A stretch of DNA of 64,000 nt from NCBI GenBank assembly GCA_029978705.1, contig JAPOIY010000003.1, positions 45,422 to 109,421 of the forward strand, read 5' to 3'. Below are positions 36,979-45,267 of this stretch, in pieces; the stretch's first letter is position 1; each line of letters starts with the position of its first letter. The notes under the pieces are model-generated. The model was not told the DNA's origin, did not search any database, and worked only from the letters and a program-made list of their open reading frames with translations. The position numbers were made by a program, and so were the translations under genes. The stretch is from Actinomycetota bacterium (GTDB taxonomy: Bacteria > Actinomycetota > Actinomycetes > S36-B12 > GCA-2699445).

Positions 36979-37815
36979 TCAGGAGCCGGAGTTCTGGTGC
37001 GCCGTCAGCCAGGTCACGACCTCTTCGTGGACCTCTTCCTGCTCCGGCTCGTTGTGGGGCTCGTGGTACATGTCGGGATACTCGATGAGCGTCACGTCGC
37101 CGGACACCTGGTCCGCGAAGCGCCGGCTCGCCTTGGGCACCGTCAGCCGGTCCGCCTGGCCGTGCACGATCAGCAGCGGTACGGGGAACGACGTCTGCGC
37201 CATCATCTCGTCCATCGCCTGGAAGGTCTGCTTGGCCAACCCGAGGGAGCCCTTGTCGTGGACGAGGGGGTCGGCGTTGTACGCCGCGACCACCGCGGCG
37301 TCGCGGGAGACGCCGTCGGCGTCCAGGCCGGTGGCGATGGTGACCCCGGGCACGACACCGCCGAGCAGGTTGGCCATGAAGAACTTCACCTTCTGCTCCC
37401 GCAGTTCCGAGTCCAGCGCGGGCGCCGAGGCCACCATGCCCGCGATCGCGGGCTTGCGCCGCACGACGTACGTCATCGTCATCAAGCCGCCGAGGCTGTG
37501 CCCGTAGAGGAACAGCGGCTTGTCGGGGAACTCGGACTTGGCGTCGGCCACCAGGTCTCCGATGTCCTGCACCGCCGCGTCGACCGTCAGGTCGCCCCGC
37601 GCGCCGCCGGAGTGCCCATGGCCGCGCATGTCCAGGGCGAACACCGCGTAACCGGCGTCGGTGAGACGGCGGGCCACGTGTTCATAGCGGCCGGAGTGCT
37701 CCCCGAGGCCGTGGACCAGGCAGATCACGGCGACCGGGTCGCCGTCCGGGTACCACTGCTGCCAGAAGACCGAGGCTCCGTCGGAGGTGCGGTGGGTCTG
37801 CTCGTCATGTCGCAT
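36979..37815 (-). CDS. Monoacylglycerol lipase-like alpha/beta hydrolase
   Basis: The 278-residue hydrolase starts at ATG 37815, supported by CACAAT 6 nt upstream. It reads VFWQQWYPDGDPVAVICLVHGLGEHSGRYEHVA, typical of Hydrolase_4/lysophospholipase-MGL proteins. MRGHGHSGG follows, then the nucleophile elbow GHSLGG, the acid in VHGQADRLTVP, and the histidine in MYHEPHNE. No signal peptide is present, so it is cytoplasmic and likely acts on monoacylglycerols or lysolipids. It is divergent from gatC and single. Confidence 0.9.
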   Translation of the reverse strand: MRHDEQTHRTSDGASVFWQQWYPDGDPVAVICLVHGLGEHSGRYEHVARRLTDAGYAVFALDMRGHGHSGGARGDLTVDAAVQDIGDLVADAKSEFPDKPLFLYGHSLGGLMTMTYVVRRKPAIAGMVASAPALDSELREQKVKFFMANLLGGVVPGVTIATGLDADGVSRDAAVVAAYNADPLVHDKGSLGLAKQTFQAMDEMMAQTSFPVPLLIVHGQADRLTVPKASRRFADQVSGDVTLIEYPDMYHEPHNEPEQEEVHEEVVTWLTAHQNSGS

Positions 37816-37821
37816 GGCGCC

Positions 37822-37827
37822 ATTGTG
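37822..37827 (-). promoter_or_regulatory. -10 CACAAT, leaderless lipase
   Basis: CACAAT, ggcgcc, ATG on the minus strand (6-nt spacer). Confidence 0.5.
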
Positions 37828-37863
37828 CCCCGCGCCGCCCGCGGAAGGGACGACGGGGCACCC

Positions 37864-37869
37864 TAGGAT
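37864..37869 (+). promoter_or_regulatory. -10 TAGGAT, leaderless gatCAB
   Basis: TAGGAT, gggccc, ATG (6-nt spacer). The spacer is the same as at the cysteine desulfurase gene. Confidence 0.55.
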
Positions 37870-37875
37870 GGGCCC

Positions 37876-38181
37876 ATGTCCGCCATCACCCGCGCCGAGG
37901 TGGTCCATCTGGCCCGGCTCGCCCGGCTCGATCTCCCCGACGACGCGCTCACGCACTACGCCGAGCAGCTCGATGCGATCCTCGATGCCGTCGCCATGGT
38001 GTCCGAGGTCGCTGCCGACGACGTGCCCGCCACCTCCCACCCAGTGCCCCTGACCAACGTCTTCCGGGACGACACCAATCAGCCGTGCCTGGCCCGGGCC
38101 GAGGTGCTGGCGCAGGCCCCGGCGGCCGAGGACGGCCGATTCCGGGTGCCGCGCATCCTCGATGACGAGGAGCCGGCGTGA
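37876..38181 (+). CDS. gatC: Asp/Glu-tRNA amidotransferase subunit C
   Basis: GatC links GatA and GatB in the transamidosome that turns Glu-tRNA-Gln and Asp-tRNA-Asn into Gln- and Asn-tRNA. The 101-residue protein shows [32 protein letters not shown] and the C-terminal [21 protein letters not shown], with the aromatic PF/FRVPRIL end. Length is normal. The start is fixed by the -10. Its stop overlaps gatA by GTGA. Confidence 0.95.
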   Translation: MSAITRAEVVHLARLARLDLPDDALTHYAEQLDAILDAVAMVSEVAADDVPATSHPVPLTNVFRDDTNQPCLARAEVLAQAPAAEDGRFRVPRILDDEEPA

Positions 38182-39665
38182 CCGACATCGTGCGGATGAC
38201 CGCCACCCAACTGGTCGAGGAGATGGCGCAGGGGAACCTGACCTCCGCCGAGATCACGCGCGCACACCTCGACCGCATCGCCGAGGTGGACCAGGACATC
38301 CACGCCTACCTCCACGTCGACCGGGAGGGCGCGCTGGCGACGGCCGCGGAGGCCGACGCGGCCCGCAACACGGGCGCGGACCTGCCGCCGCTGGCGGGAG
38401 TGCCAGTCGCCGTCAAGGACGTCATGACGATGCGCGGCGTGCCCACCACCGCGGGGTCCCGCATCCTGGAGGGCTGGTTGCCGCCGTACGACGCCACCGT
38501 CGTGGCCAGCCTGCGGCGCAACCTCATGCCCATCCTCGGCAAGACGAACATGGACGAGTTCGCCATGGGCTCCTCCACCGAGTACTCCGCCTACGGGCCC
38601 ACCCGCAACCCCTGGGACACCAGCCGCATCCCCGGCGGGTCCGGGGGCGGCTCCGCGGCCGCCCTGGCAGCCTTCGAGGCGCCACTGGCCATCGGCACCG
38701 ACACGGGGGGCTCCATCCGGCAGCCCGCGGCGGTGACCGGCACGGTCGGGGTGAAACCCACCTACGGCGCCGTGTCCCGGTACGGGCTGATCGCCCTGGC
38801 CAGCTCACTGGACCAGGCCGGCCCGTGCGCCCGCAGCGTCCGCGACGCCGCCATGCTGCATCAGGCCATCGCCGGGCACGACCCCCGCGACTCCACCTCG
38901 CTGGCGGCGCCCGTCCCCGACCTCGTGGCGGCGGTGCGCGAGGGAGACGTACGCGGCATGCGCATCGGGCTGGTCACGGAACTGGGCGGCGAGGGGTACC
39001 AGCCCGGGGTCGAGCAGCGGTTCCGGGAAGCCGTCGACCTCCTGGCCGACCGGGGCGCCGAGATCGTCGAGGTCTCGTGCCCCAACTTCCGCTACGCGCT
39101 CGGCGCCTACTACCTGATCCTGCCGAGCGAGGCCTCCAGCAACCTCGCCAAGTTCGACGGCATGAGGTACGGCCTGCGGGTCGACGACAGCGACGCCGGC
39201 GTGGAACAGGTGATGGCCCAGACTCGTGCCGCGGGCTTCGGCGACGAGGTGAAGAGGCGCATCATGCTGGGCACCTACGCCCTGTCGGCCGGCTACTACG
39301 ACGCCTACTACGGCCAGGCACAGAAGGTCCGCACGCTCGTGCAGCGCGACTTCGCCGCCGCGTTCGCCGACTGCCACGTGCTCATCTCTCCGACCTGCCC
39401 AACCACCGCGTTCCCCCTCGGGGAGAAGGTGGACGACCCCCTGGCCATGTACCTCAACGACATCGCCACGATCCCGGTGAACCTCGCCGGCAACGCCGCG
39501 CTGTCGCTGCCGGTGGGCCTGGCGCCCGAGGACGGCCTGCCGGTGGGGCTGCAGATCATGGCGCCGCACCACGAGGACGCGCGGCTGTACGGGGTCGCCG
39601 CGGTGCTGGAGGGGGCGCTCGAGGACACGTGGGGGCAGCCGTTGATCGAGAAGGTGGGCGGATGA
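38178..39665 (+). CDS. gatA: Asp/Glu-tRNA amidotransferase subunit A
   Basis: GatA is the amidase that releases ammonia from glutamine. The 495-residue protein has the amidase-signature triad: the lysine in [12 protein letters not shown], the cis-serine in [14 protein letters not shown], and the nucleophile serine in [45 protein letters not shown] and [13 protein letters not shown]-type blocks are present. Length is normal. Four-base overlaps with gatC and gatB indicate a translationally coupled operon. Confidence 0.97.
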   Translation: MTDIVRMTATQLVEEMAQGNLTSAEITRAHLDRIAEVDQDIHAYLHVDREGALATAAEADAARNTGADLPPLAGVPVAVKDVMTMRGVPTTAGSRILEGWLPPYDATVVASLRRNLMPILGKTNMDEFAMGSSTEYSAYGPTRNPWDTSRIPGGSGGGSAAALAAFEAPLAIGTDTGGSIRQPAAVTGTVGVKPTYGAVSRYGLIALASSLDQAGPCARSVRDAAMLHQAIAGHDPRDSTSLAAPVPDLVAAVREGDVRGMRIGLVTELGGEGYQPGVEQRFREAVDLLADRGAEIVEVSCPNFRYALGAYYLILPSEASSNLAKFDGMRYGLRVDDSDAGVEQVMAQTRAAGFGDEVKRRIMLGTYALSAGYYDAYYGQAQKVRTLVQRDFAAAFADCHVLISPTCPTTAFPLGEKVDDPLAMYLNDIATIPVNLAGNAALSLPVGLAPEDGLPVGLQIMAPHHEDARLYGVAAVLEGALEDTWGQPLIEKVGG

Positions 39666-41167
39666 GCACCCTGGTCGACTATGACGACGCACTGAGCCGC
39701 TACGAGCCCGTCATCGGCCTCGAGGTGCACGTGGAACTCGGCACCGCCTCCAAGATGTTCTGCGGCTGTCCCACGACGTTCGGCGGGCAGCCCAACACCC
39801 AGGTGTGCCCGGTGTGCCTCGGCCTGCCGGGGTCGTTGCCCGTGGTCAACCGGGCCGCCATCGAGTCGACCATCCGGATGGGTCTGGCGCTGAACTGCGA
39901 CATCGCCAGCTGGTGCCGCTTCGCCCGGAAGAACTACTTCTACCCGGACATGCCGAAGGACTACCAGATCAGCCAGTACGACGAACCCCTGTGCACCGAC
40001 GGCTACCTCGACGTCTCCGTGCCCACCCCGGACGGCGAGGTCCAGGTGGTGCGGGTCGGCATCGAGCGCGTGCACATGGAGGAGGACACCGGGAAACTCA
40101 CCCACACCGGCGGCGCCACCGGGCGCATCCACGGTGCCGACTACAGCCTGGTCGACTACAACCGCGCAGGCATCCCGCTGGTGGAGATCGTCACCAAGCC
40201 CGTCACCGGGACCGGTGCGCTCGCCCCGATGGTGGCGCGCGCCTACGTGACCGCGTTGCGGGACATCATGCGCTCCCTCGGGGTGTCGGACGTGCGGATG
40301 GAGGAGGGGTCGCTGCGCTGCGACGCCAACCTGTCCCTCGCCCCGCCCGGCGAACCGTGGGGCACCCGCACCGAGACCAAGAACGTGAACTCGCTGCGGT
40401 CCGTGGAGCGGTCCGTGACGTTCGAGATCCGGCGCCAGGCCGCGGTCCTGGACGGGGGCGGCACGATCACCCAGGAGACCCGCCACTTCCACGAGGACGA
40501 CGGCAGTACCACGCCGGGACGTTCCAAGGAGGAGGCCGAGGACTACCGGTACTTCCCCGAGCCCGATCTGCTGCCGGTGGCACCCGACCCGGTGTGGGTC
40601 GACGAACTGCGCGGCACCCTGCCGGAGCTCCCAGCGGTCCGCCGCGCCCGGTTGCAGCAGGAGTGGGGCATCTCCGACTTCGACATGGACTCGGTGATCA
40701 ACGCCGGCGCCCTGGGCCTCGTCGAGACCACGATCGCCGCCGGGGCCGACCAGGCCGCCGCCCGCAAGTGGTGGTTGGGGGAACTGGCGCGTACGGCGAA
40801 GGAGCGCGGCGTCGACCTGGCCGACCTCGGAGTCACCCCCGTGCAGGTGGCCCGGGTGGCCGAACTGGTCGCGGCCGGGACGCTCAACGACAAACTTGCC
40901 CGCCAGGTCCTCGAAGGCGTGGCGGCCGGCGAGGGGGAGCCGGACGCCGTCATCGCGGCGCGGGGGCTGGTGCTGGTATCCGACGACGACGCGCTCCTGG
41001 CCGCCCTCGACGAGGCCATCGCCGCGAACCAGGACGCCGTCGCCAAGATCCAGGAAGGGAAAGTGCAGGCCGCGGGCGCCATCATCGGCGCAGTCATGAA
41101 GGCCACCCGCGGGCAGGCGGACGCCGCTCGGGTGCGGGAACTTCTCCTGGAACGACTCGGAGCCTGA
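39662..41167 (+). CDS. gatB: Asp/Glu-tRNA amidotransferase subunit B
   Basis: GatB phosphorylates the misacylated aminoacyl-tRNA and binds the tRNA. The 501-residue protein starts at the ATG overlapping the gatA stop. It shows [23 protein letters not shown], the zinc cysteines CGCP and [50 protein letters not shown], and the GatB/YqeY C-terminal helical domain ending [22 protein letters not shown]. Length is normal. A TRIC-family gene begins 4 nt after the stop. Confidence 0.97.
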   Translation: MSTLVDYDDALSRYEPVIGLEVHVELGTASKMFCGCPTTFGGQPNTQVCPVCLGLPGSLPVVNRAAIESTIRMGLALNCDIASWCRFARKNYFYPDMPKDYQISQYDEPLCTDGYLDVSVPTPDGEVQVVRVGIERVHMEEDTGKLTHTGGATGRIHGADYSLVDYNRAGIPLVEIVTKPVTGTGALAPMVARAYVTALRDIMRSLGVSDVRMEEGSLRCDANLSLAPPGEPWGTRTETKNVNSLRSVERSVTFEIRRQAAVLDGGGTITQETRHFHEDDGSTTPGRSKEEAEDYRYFPEPDLLPVAPDPVWVDELRGTLPELPAVRRARLQQEWGISDFDMDSVINAGALGLVETTIAAGADQAAARKWWLGELARTAKERGVDLADLGVTPVQVARVAELVAAGTLNDKLARQVLEGVAAGEGEPDAVIAARGLVLVSDDDALLAALDEAIAANQDAVAKIQEGKVQAAGAIIGAVMKATRGQADAARVRELLLERLGA

Positions 41168-41171
41168 CGGC

Positions 41172-41825
41172 ATGATTTTCGCCCAACACGGCGTCAGCCT
41201 CTACCTGGAACTGCCGACCATCTTCCTGGCGGCTTTCTTCGGGGCTGCGTACTTCTCGGTGCGCAAGGTGACGCTCCTCGGCGCGTTCCTCCTCGCGCTC
41301 TGCCTCGGCCTGGGGGGCGGGATCTGGCGGGACATCGTGCTCAACATCGAGCCCGCCGCGTTCCAGTACTGGTACTTCGTGCCGGTGGCGCTGGCCGGGG
41401 GGCTGCTCGGGGTGCTGGTGCGCGACCGGTTCGACAGCGAGTGGATCACGCCCTACGTCCGCAACGTCACCACGGGGCTGCTGCTGCTCATCGGGCTGGA
41501 GAAGGCCTACAACTACGACAACCCGACGCTCTCGGTGGTGCTCATCGGGATCCTCACCGCGGTCGGGGGGTCGGTGACCGCGTCGGTGCTGTCCCGCAAC
41601 GACCTCTTCCATCACAACGGCGGCGCCTTCCTGGTGATGTGCCTCTTGATCGCCTCAACCGTGTTCCTGATCATCGTGCACACCGGGTCGATGTACCTGG
41701 CCGAGATCGGGGCGGTGGCGACCTTCGTCGGGCTGCGCCACGTCGGTCACGTCAAGGGGTGGACCGCCGTCGAACTGCCCTGGGAGCCAGCCACTGCGGA
41801 GTCGTCCGGCTCTCCCGCCAAATGA
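41172..41825 (+). CDS. TRIC-family (UPF0126)-like membrane protein, paralogue C
   Basis: The 217-residue protein has about seven transmembrane segments. The first glycine motif is complete (GLGGGIWRDIVLN), while the second reads AVGGSVTASVLSRND and has lost the RD pair, the reverse of paralogue B at 32.6 kb. FLAAFFGAAYFSVRKVTLLGAFLLALCLGLGG is the opening typical of UPF0126. It starts 4 nt after gatB and is probably co-transcribed. Its 3' end overlaps the convergent aldo/keto reductase gene by 79 nt. Channel function is inferred from family. Confidence 0.72.
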   Translation: MIFAQHGVSLYLELPTIFLAAFFGAAYFSVRKVTLLGAFLLALCLGLGGGIWRDIVLNIEPAAFQYWYFVPVALAGGLLGVLVRDRFDSEWITPYVRNVTTGLLLLIGLEKAYNYDNPTLSVVLIGILTAVGGSVTASVLSRNDLFHHNGGAFLVMCLLIASTVFLIIVHTGSMYLAEIGAVATFVGLRHVGHVKGWTAVELPWEPATAESSGSPAK

Positions 41826-42733
41826 GCCAGGTCCTCCGCTCCGAGGACCAGGTCCGCGGCGCGGGCATCCTCCTCGAAGTGGTCGGGGCGTTTGGTGCCC
41901 ACCAGCGGGATGACGTGGTCACCCTGTTGCAGCAGCCAGGCGAGGGACACCTGAGCGGGGGTCGCCCGGTGGGCCCGCGCGACCGTCCGCACCCGATCCA
42001 GGAGCGGCTGGCCGGCAGTCAGTGACTCCGCCCCGAACTGGGGCAGGCGGGACCGCAGGTCCGTCCAGGCGAACCGGCGGCGCGGGTCCAGCGTGCCGGT
42101 CAGGAAGCCGCGGCCCAGCGGGCTGGTGGCCAGCACGCTGATCGAGCGGGCGCCACACCACTGCACCAGACGCCGCTGCGCCTGGTTCCAGAGGCTGAAC
42201 TCCGTGAACACCGCCGTGACCGGGAACCGCTGCTGCACAGCCGCCACCAGAGCGATGTCATCCGTCATCACCCCCAGCGCCTGGACCTTGCCGGCCGTCA
42301 CCTGGCCTGCCATCGCCTCCCACGTCTCGGCCACCGGGACGTCGGGGTCCACGTCGTGCAGGGAGTACAGCCCGATGCGGTCCGCCCCCAAGCGGCGCAG
42401 GGACTCGTCGAGGGCCTGCCGGACGTGGTCGGGGCGGCCGTTGCGCAACAGTTGCCCGTCGGACCGGCCCACCAGGCCGACCTTGGTCGAGAGCACGGCG
42501 TCGGTCCGGCCCGCCAGCGCCCGCCCCACCAGCAGCTCGTTGGTCGACGGCCCGTACGAGTCCGCGGTGTCGATCAGCGTGGCACCGAGGTCGAGGGCCT
42601 GCCGGACTGTCGCCTCGGACCGGTCGTCCTGTCTCTGGTCGACGTCGTACACCCCCGTCATCGACATGCAGCCCAGGCCGATACCGCCGACCTCGAGACC
42701 CCAGGAACCCAGCCGGCGCGGTGCAAGATGCAT
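41747..42733 (-). CDS. Aldo/keto reductase
   Basis: The 328-residue NADPH-dependent oxidoreductase has a TIM-barrel fold with the catalytic tetrad visible: Asp and Tyr in LIDTADSYGPS, Lys in VLSTKVGL, and His in GLYSLHDVDPD. NADPH-binding blocks are SPLGRGFLTG and VIPLVGTKRPDHFEED. The start ATG 42733 has TAGAGT 6 nt upstream. The last 26 residues or so (EPDDSAVAGSQGSSTAVHPLT) lie in the overlap with the TRIC-like gene and are probably unstructured. The substrate is unknown. Confidence 0.9.
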   Translation of the reverse strand: MHLAPRRLGSWGLEVGGIGLGCMSMTGVYDVDQRQDDRSEATVRQALDLGATLIDTADSYGPSTNELLVGRALAGRTDAVLSTKVGLVGRSDGQLLRNGRPDHVRQALDESLRRLGADRIGLYSLHDVDPDVPVAETWEAMAGQVTAGKVQALGVMTDDIALVAAVQQRFPVTAVFTEFSLWNQAQRRLVQWCGARSISVLATSPLGRGFLTGTLDPRRRFAWTDLRSRLPQFGAESLTAGQPLLDRVRTVARAHRATPAQVSLAWLLQQGDHVIPLVGTKRPDHFEEDARAADLVLGAEDLAHLAGEPDDSAVAGSQGSSTAVHPLT

Positions 42734-42739
42734 GGCGGC

Positions 42740-42745
42740 ACTCTA
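42740..42745 (-). promoter_or_regulatory. -10 TAGAGT, leaderless aldo/keto reductase
   Basis: TAGAGT, gccgcc, ATG on the minus strand (6-nt spacer), only 18 nt from the divergent -10 of the PHP phosphatase gene. Confidence 0.5.
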
Positions 42746-42763
42746 TGCGGGCGGTGGCGGCGC

Positions 42764-42769
42764 CACACT
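42764..42769 (+). promoter_or_regulatory. -10 CACACT, leaderless PHP phosphatase
   Basis: CACACT, ggaggg, GTG (6-nt spacer). GGAGGG is too close to the GTG to act as a normal Shine-Dalgarno. Confidence 0.4.
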
Positions 42770-42775
42770 GGAGGG

Positions 42776-43504
42776 GTGATCGACCTGCACTGTCACATCC
42801 TCCCCGGCCTCGACGACGGCCCCACCGACATCCGGCACAGCGTGGAGATGGCGCAGCAGGCCGACCGGGACGGCATCCACACGGTGTGCGCCACCCCCCA
42901 CATCCGCCACGACCACGACGTGCGCATCGCGGAACTACCGGACCGTGTGGCGGCTCTCAACGGCGCCTTGCAGCGGGCCGGCTGCGCGGTCACCGTCATC
43001 CCGGGGGGCGAGGTCGCCGAGACCATCGTGGGTCACCTGACCGACGAGGAGCTGAGCGCCGTGGCCCTGGGCGGGAAGTGGGTACTGCTCGAACCTCGCC
43101 CGGGGCCGCTGTCCGACAGCCTGGGGGCCACGGTCGGGGAACTGCGCATTCGCGGCTTCCGTTCGCTGATCGCGCACCCGGAGCGGCACCTGTCGGCCGA
43201 CCTCCTCACCCGGCTGGCGGCGCTGGTGGCGGGCGGCGCCCTCGTGCAGGCCACCGCAGCCACGATGATCGACCCGCCTGCGGACCGGGGCATGCGCCTG
43301 CTGGCGGAGGCGGGTCTGATCCACGTTCTGAGCTCCGACTCCCACCACTCCCGGGTCGGCCGGGAGGTCGCGCTGTCGGCGGGGCTGCGCCGGCTGGGAG
43401 GCATCGACCCGGTGGCGGAGCACTTGCCGTGGGTGCGGGACCTCGCCCCGGCGGCGATCCTCGCCGGCGCGGACCTCACCCCCCCGTTCCCCCCTCGGGG
43501 GTGA
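42776..43504 (+). CDS. CpsB/CapC-type PHP-fold phosphatase
   Basis: The 242-residue protein starts at GTG 42776 (IDLHCHILPGLDDGPTD); the tracked start 420 nt upstream is a shadow of the reductase gene. HCHILPGLDDG is the metal-binding signature of PHP-family tyrosine-protein phosphatases that control bacterial capsule synthesis. VCATPHIRHD, PGGEVAE, SLIAHPERH and LSSDSHHSR supply further metal ligands. Length is normal. No capsule gene is nearby, so the target is not evident. Its 3' end overlaps the PfkB kinase gene by 29 nt. Confidence 0.87.
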   Translation: MIDLHCHILPGLDDGPTDIRHSVEMAQQADRDGIHTVCATPHIRHDHDVRIAELPDRVAALNGALQRAGCAVTVIPGGEVAETIVGHLTDEELSAVALGGKWVLLEPRPGPLSDSLGATVGELRIRGFRSLIAHPERHLSADLLTRLAALVAGGALVQATAATMIDPPADRGMRLLAEAGLIHVLSSDSHHSRVGREVALSAGLRRLGGIDPVAEHLPWVRDLAPAAILAGADLTPPFPPRG

Positions 43505-44408
43505 CGGTCACGGTCAGGCCGTCGGCCACCTCGCGGGTCCCCGTGCCCAGGCCGCGCCGCAGGAAGTTGGCCGCCCCCGCGGCCATGCCCCGGCGCACGG
43601 CCGTCAGCCAGTCCTCGCCGGCGGCCCACGCGGCGGCGATGCCGCCCATCATCGAGTCCCCGCACCCCTCCGGCGAGCCGCGGTCGAAGCGGGGCGGGTC
43701 GAAGCGGTAGCGCCGGCCGTCGGGGGCGACCCCGTAGGCGGTGCCACCACCCCGGGTCACGACCAGGGAGCGGGCGCCGGCGGTCAGGATGCGGTCCATG
43801 GCAGCGGCCCGCTCCGCCGGGGTGTCGACCGGGCCCGTCACCGACTGCGCCAGCTCCCAGTCGTTGATCCGCACCAGGTCCGGACCTCCCGGCAGTGCGT
43901 CGTCGAGGCGCGGGGGGGACAGGTCCACCAGCACGGGGGTGCCGGTGCCGCGCACGTCGGCCACCAGGTCACGGTAGAACCCGGGCGGCAGAGCGTCGCC
44001 GGGCAGCGGGTTCGTCACGACCAGGACCTGCGCCGCCAGGGCTGCGGCGACCGTGGTGGAGAACAGGTCGTCGACCTCGTGTCGGGTCAGGGGCTCCGCC
44101 CAGGCGGTGGCGACCGGTTCCCGCTCGCCCCGCCGGCGGTCGATGACGTAGCAGCCCGAGGCGCCCGCGGTGGTCACCAGGCGGGTGGCGATGGGCAGCT
44201 GCCCCAGCAGGGGGGCCAGGGCCGTCCCGGTCTCGCCGCCGATGGTGCCGCACAGCACCGGGGCGCCCCCGAGTTCGTGCACCATCCGGGCGACCCACAC
44301 TCCCTGGCCGCCGGCATGCACATGCACGTCGTCGCTGTCCGCCCGCGACTCGATGGTCACGGTCAGGATGGGATGCGGTCCGAAGACCGCGACCGCGGGC
44401 CCTGCCAT
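43476..44408 (-). CDS. PfkB-family (1-phosphofructokinase-like) carbohydrate kinase
   Basis: The 310-residue kinase starts at ATG 44408, with CATACT 6 nt upstream. VHVHAGGQGVWVARMVHELGGAPVLCGTIGGETG corresponds to the N-terminal glycine signature (usually GGKGxNVA). The C-terminal catalytic base is in GSPEGCGDSMMGGIAAAWA (GxGD). The form is closest to the 1-phosphofructokinase/tagatose-6-P kinase branch. Neither a PTS gene nor a sugar operon is adjacent, so the substrate is open. Confidence 0.85.
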   Translation of the reverse strand: MAGPAVAVFGPHPILTVTIESRADSDDVHVHAGGQGVWVARMVHELGGAPVLCGTIGGETGTALAPLLGQLPIATRLVTTAGASGCYVIDRRRGEREPVATAWAEPLTRHEVDDLFSTTVAAALAAQVLVVTNPLPGDALPPGFYRDLVADVRGTGTPVLVDLSPPRLDDALPGGPDLVRINDWELAQSVTGPVDTPAERAAAMDRILTAGARSLVVTRGGGTAYGVAPDGRRYRFDPPRFDRGSPEGCGDSMMGGIAAAWAAGEDWLTAVRRGMAAGAANFLRRGLGTGTREVADGLTVTVTPEGGTGG

Positions 44409-44414
44409 ACCTCC

Positions 44415-44420
44415 AGTATG
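44415..44420 (-). promoter_or_regulatory. -10 CATACT, leaderless PfkB kinase
   Basis: CATACT, ggaggt, ATG on the minus strand (6-nt spacer). GGAGGT abuts the ATG, too close for ribosome binding. Confidence 0.45.
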
Positions 44421-44431
44421 GCGCGCGCTCG

Positions 44432-45205
44432 TCAGCGGCCGTGCTCCTCGAGGAACCCGCGGATGAGGGCGGCGATCCGGTCGGGGGCCATCGCCTGCGC
44501 CATATGGGACACCCCGGCGACCACCTCCTGCCGCGCTCCTGGGATGGCGGCGGCGATGATCGCCCCGGCCTCCGGAGGGGACACCGGATCCAGTGCCCCC
44601 GAGATGACGAGAGTCGGCGCGGTGACCTCCGGCAGGGTGGGGCCGAGGTCGGTCCCGGCGATCGCCTCCGCGCACCACGCGTATCCCTCGGCGCTGGTGC
44701 CGGATACGAGATCCAACAGGGTCGCCACCGTGGCGGGTTTCTCGGCGACGAACTCGGGGGTGAACCAGCGCTCCGTCAGCGGGGCACGCAGCCAGCTGGT
44801 GCTGCCCTCGGCGCGGACCCGGGCCGCCCGCTCATGCCATGGCGCGGGGTCGCCGAACCAGGAGCTGGTGCAGCACAGGATGAGAGCCCGCAGCCGGTCC
44901 GGATGAGCGACCGCCAGCGCCTGTCCCACGAAGCCGCCCAGGGACAGGCCGACATAGGAGAACCGGTCGATCCCCAGGGAGTCGGCCAGACCGGCCACGT
45001 CGTCGGCGAGGTCGCCGACGGCGTACGGGCCCGGGGGGGCGGGGGTGCGACCGTGTCCGCGCCAGTCGAAGCGGACGACCCGGAAGTCGGCCGCCAGGTC
45101 GGCGGCCACGCCGTCCCACATCCGGTGATCAGTGCCGAGGCTGGAGCCGAGCAGCACGGCCGGCGCGGCGGCCGGACCTTCGGTGAGGTGGTGCAACGGG
45201 GTCAT
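44432..45205 (-). CDS. Alpha/beta hydrolase, 3-oxoadipate enol-lactonase-like
   Basis: The 257-residue product from ATG 45205 is preferred over the tracked ATG 45214, because CAGGAT lies 7 nt upstream of the former and overlaps the latter. It reads PAVLLGSSLGTDHRMWDGVAADLAADFRVVRFDWRGHGRT, as in PcaD-type lactonases. The nucleophile is in YVGLSLGGFVGQ, the acid in ISGALDPVSPP, and the histidine in AGVSHMAQAM. No other beta-ketoadipate pathway gene is in the window, so the PcaD reaction is unproven. Confidence 0.83.
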   Translation of the reverse strand: MTPLHHLTEGPAAAPAVLLGSSLGTDHRMWDGVAADLAADFRVVRFDWRGHGRTPAPPGPYAVGDLADDVAGLADSLGIDRFSYVGLSLGGFVGQALAVAHPDRLRALILCCTSSWFGDPAPWHERAARVRAEGSTSWLRAPLTERWFTPEFVAEKPATVATLLDLVSGTSAEGYAWCAEAIAGTDLGPTLPEVTAPTLVISGALDPVSPPEAGAIIAAAIPGARQEVVAGVSHMAQAMAPDRIAALIRGFLEEHGR

Positions 45206-45212
45206 GGCGCCC

Positions 45213-45218
45213 ATCCTG
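45213..45218 (-). promoter_or_regulatory. -10 CAGGAT before hydrolase gene
   Basis: CAGGAT, gggcgcc, ATG on the minus strand (7-nt spacer). It decides the start at 45205. Confidence 0.45.
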
Positions 45219-45255
45219 CCCGGTTTGTCCCTCGCGCGCTGCGCCGCCCGTGGGT

Positions 45256-45261
45256 CAGGAT
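45256..45261 (+). promoter_or_regulatory. -10 CAGGAT, leaderless flavin monooxygenase
   Basis: CAGGAT, gagggc, GTG (6-nt spacer). It places the start at GTG 45268, six codons after the tracked one. Confidence 0.45.
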
Positions 45262-45267
45262 GAGGGC

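Noticed and set aside
45212-45214. ATG 45214 as start of the enol-lactonase-like hydrolase
   Set aside because: It overlaps the CAGGAT -10 that fits a leaderless start at ATG 45205.
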